A stretch of DNA of 64,000 bases from RI-153 sp041391225. GTDB lineage: Bacteria; Chloroflexota; Anaerolineae; Caldilineales; Caldilineaceae. The stretch spans positions 62,001-126,000 of the forward strand of contig JAWKOL010000013.1 in the NCBI GenBank assembly GCA_041391225.1, given 5' to 3'. The translations under genes and the position numbers were made by a program. Below the pieces are notes generated by a model that worked only from the letters and a program-made list of their open reading frames with translations, had not been told where the DNA came from and did not search any database. Positions 63,821 to 64,000 of the stretch are shown here, piece by piece (position 1 is the stretch's first letter; the number at the start of each line of letters is the position of its first letter).

Positions 63821-64000
63821 CGACTATCGAAGTCAACTACGGCCTGCTGACATTTGCCGTCACCGGCGACGCCGTCGGTGCGCACGTTTGCCAGTTCTGA
63901 GATGCGATTGCCGCTGCCATCGACCACCCAGAAGAACCAGTTGCCTTCGCGGGCGCCGTCCGATTGTAAGATGTGCGAGTAGAAGCCCTGATCCCAGCCA
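63817..64000 (-). CDS. Unknown protein, C-terminal fragment
   Basis: The window ends inside this gene; only the last 60 codons are visible, ending in VVDFDSR with the stop at 63817-63819. The fragment has GWDQGFYSHILQSDG, WFFWVVDGSGNRISE and GDGKCQQAVVDFD, a soluble aromatic and Asp-rich region with one Cys. I do not recognise the family. The four-base overlap with the glycoside hydrolase (GTGA) indicates one operon with it. Confidence 0.7.
   Translation of the reverse strand, partial: GWDQGFYSHILQSDGAREGNWFFWVVDGSGNRISELANVRTDGVAGDGKCQQAVVDFDSR

Overview
The window is a GC-rich bacterial chromosome segment, about 64 kb, densely packed and mostly transcribed from the minus strand. Gene content points to Chloroflexota, probably an Anaerolineae/Caldilineae-like lineage: a giant zinc-ribbon cyclase/STAND protein, very large secreted beta-helix and alpha-2-macroglobulin proteins, a homocysteine methyltransferase/MTHFR fusion, secreted proteins ending in a short YLP-type C-terminal motif, and many short palindromic intergenic repeats. 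This is a judgement from protein families, not a phylogeny. Many genes carry 1-2 base indels, several visible by comparing sister repeats or an obvious continuation in another frame. They look more like draft-assembly errors than gene death, so I annotate those loci as single genes and give the break points.

Layout. 0-5.1 kb: end of a PIN-domain gene, then a secreted beta-helix protein with nearly identical 594-bp internal repeats. 5.4-12.3 kb: alpha-2-macroglobulin lipoprotein and a small VTT/DedA-like membrane protein. 12.6-22.8 kb: a cyclophilin lipoprotein, then a glycan and DNA-repair run (WecA-like transferase, O-antigen ligase/TPR protein, GT4 glycosyltransferase, UvrD-like helicase, SH3-like membrane protein). 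23.5-36.6 kb is a plus-strand signalling/export island: a roughly 2,300-residue protein with two cyclase-like, two AAA and two TPR modules (the second cyclase module apparently dead), a secreted subtilase with a beta-propeller and ten perfect MATWAGG repeats, and a hybrid histidine kinase. It ends at a 27-bp perfect-stem bidirectional terminator.

36.7-41.2 kb: fused glycyl-tRNA synthetase and a site-2 protease on the minus strand. 41.3-49.1 kb, plus strand: methionine/folate enzyme, flavin-type oxidoreductase, alpha/beta hydrolase, triple-LysM protein, then a tightly overlapping DMT-like/PHP/alanine racemase operon, a MITE-like element, and endonuclease III. 49.3-58.2 kb, minus strand: ribosomal protein S20, DUF2085, then a cytochrome c maturation cluster transcribed DUF2007-ccmE-dihaem cytochrome-ccmA-ccmB-ccmC-ccmD-ccdA-tlpA-glutaredoxin. 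It supplies haem export (CcmABCD), haem chaperoning (a CxxxY-type CcmE) and thiol reduction (CcdA, TlpA-like). The CcdA reads as circularly permuted. No ccmF or ccmH is present. 58.4-64 kb: DUF952, an MBL hydrolase, an HxlR regulator with a clear promoter/operator, a GT39-like membrane glycosyltransferase, a membrane-anchored glycoside hydrolase and the end of another gene.

The strongest leads are the permuted CcdA, the double cyclase/STAND protein, the MATWAGG tract under protein-level constraint, and palindromic repeat families that occur both between genes and in frame inside genes. No rRNA, tRNA or CRISPR array was seen.
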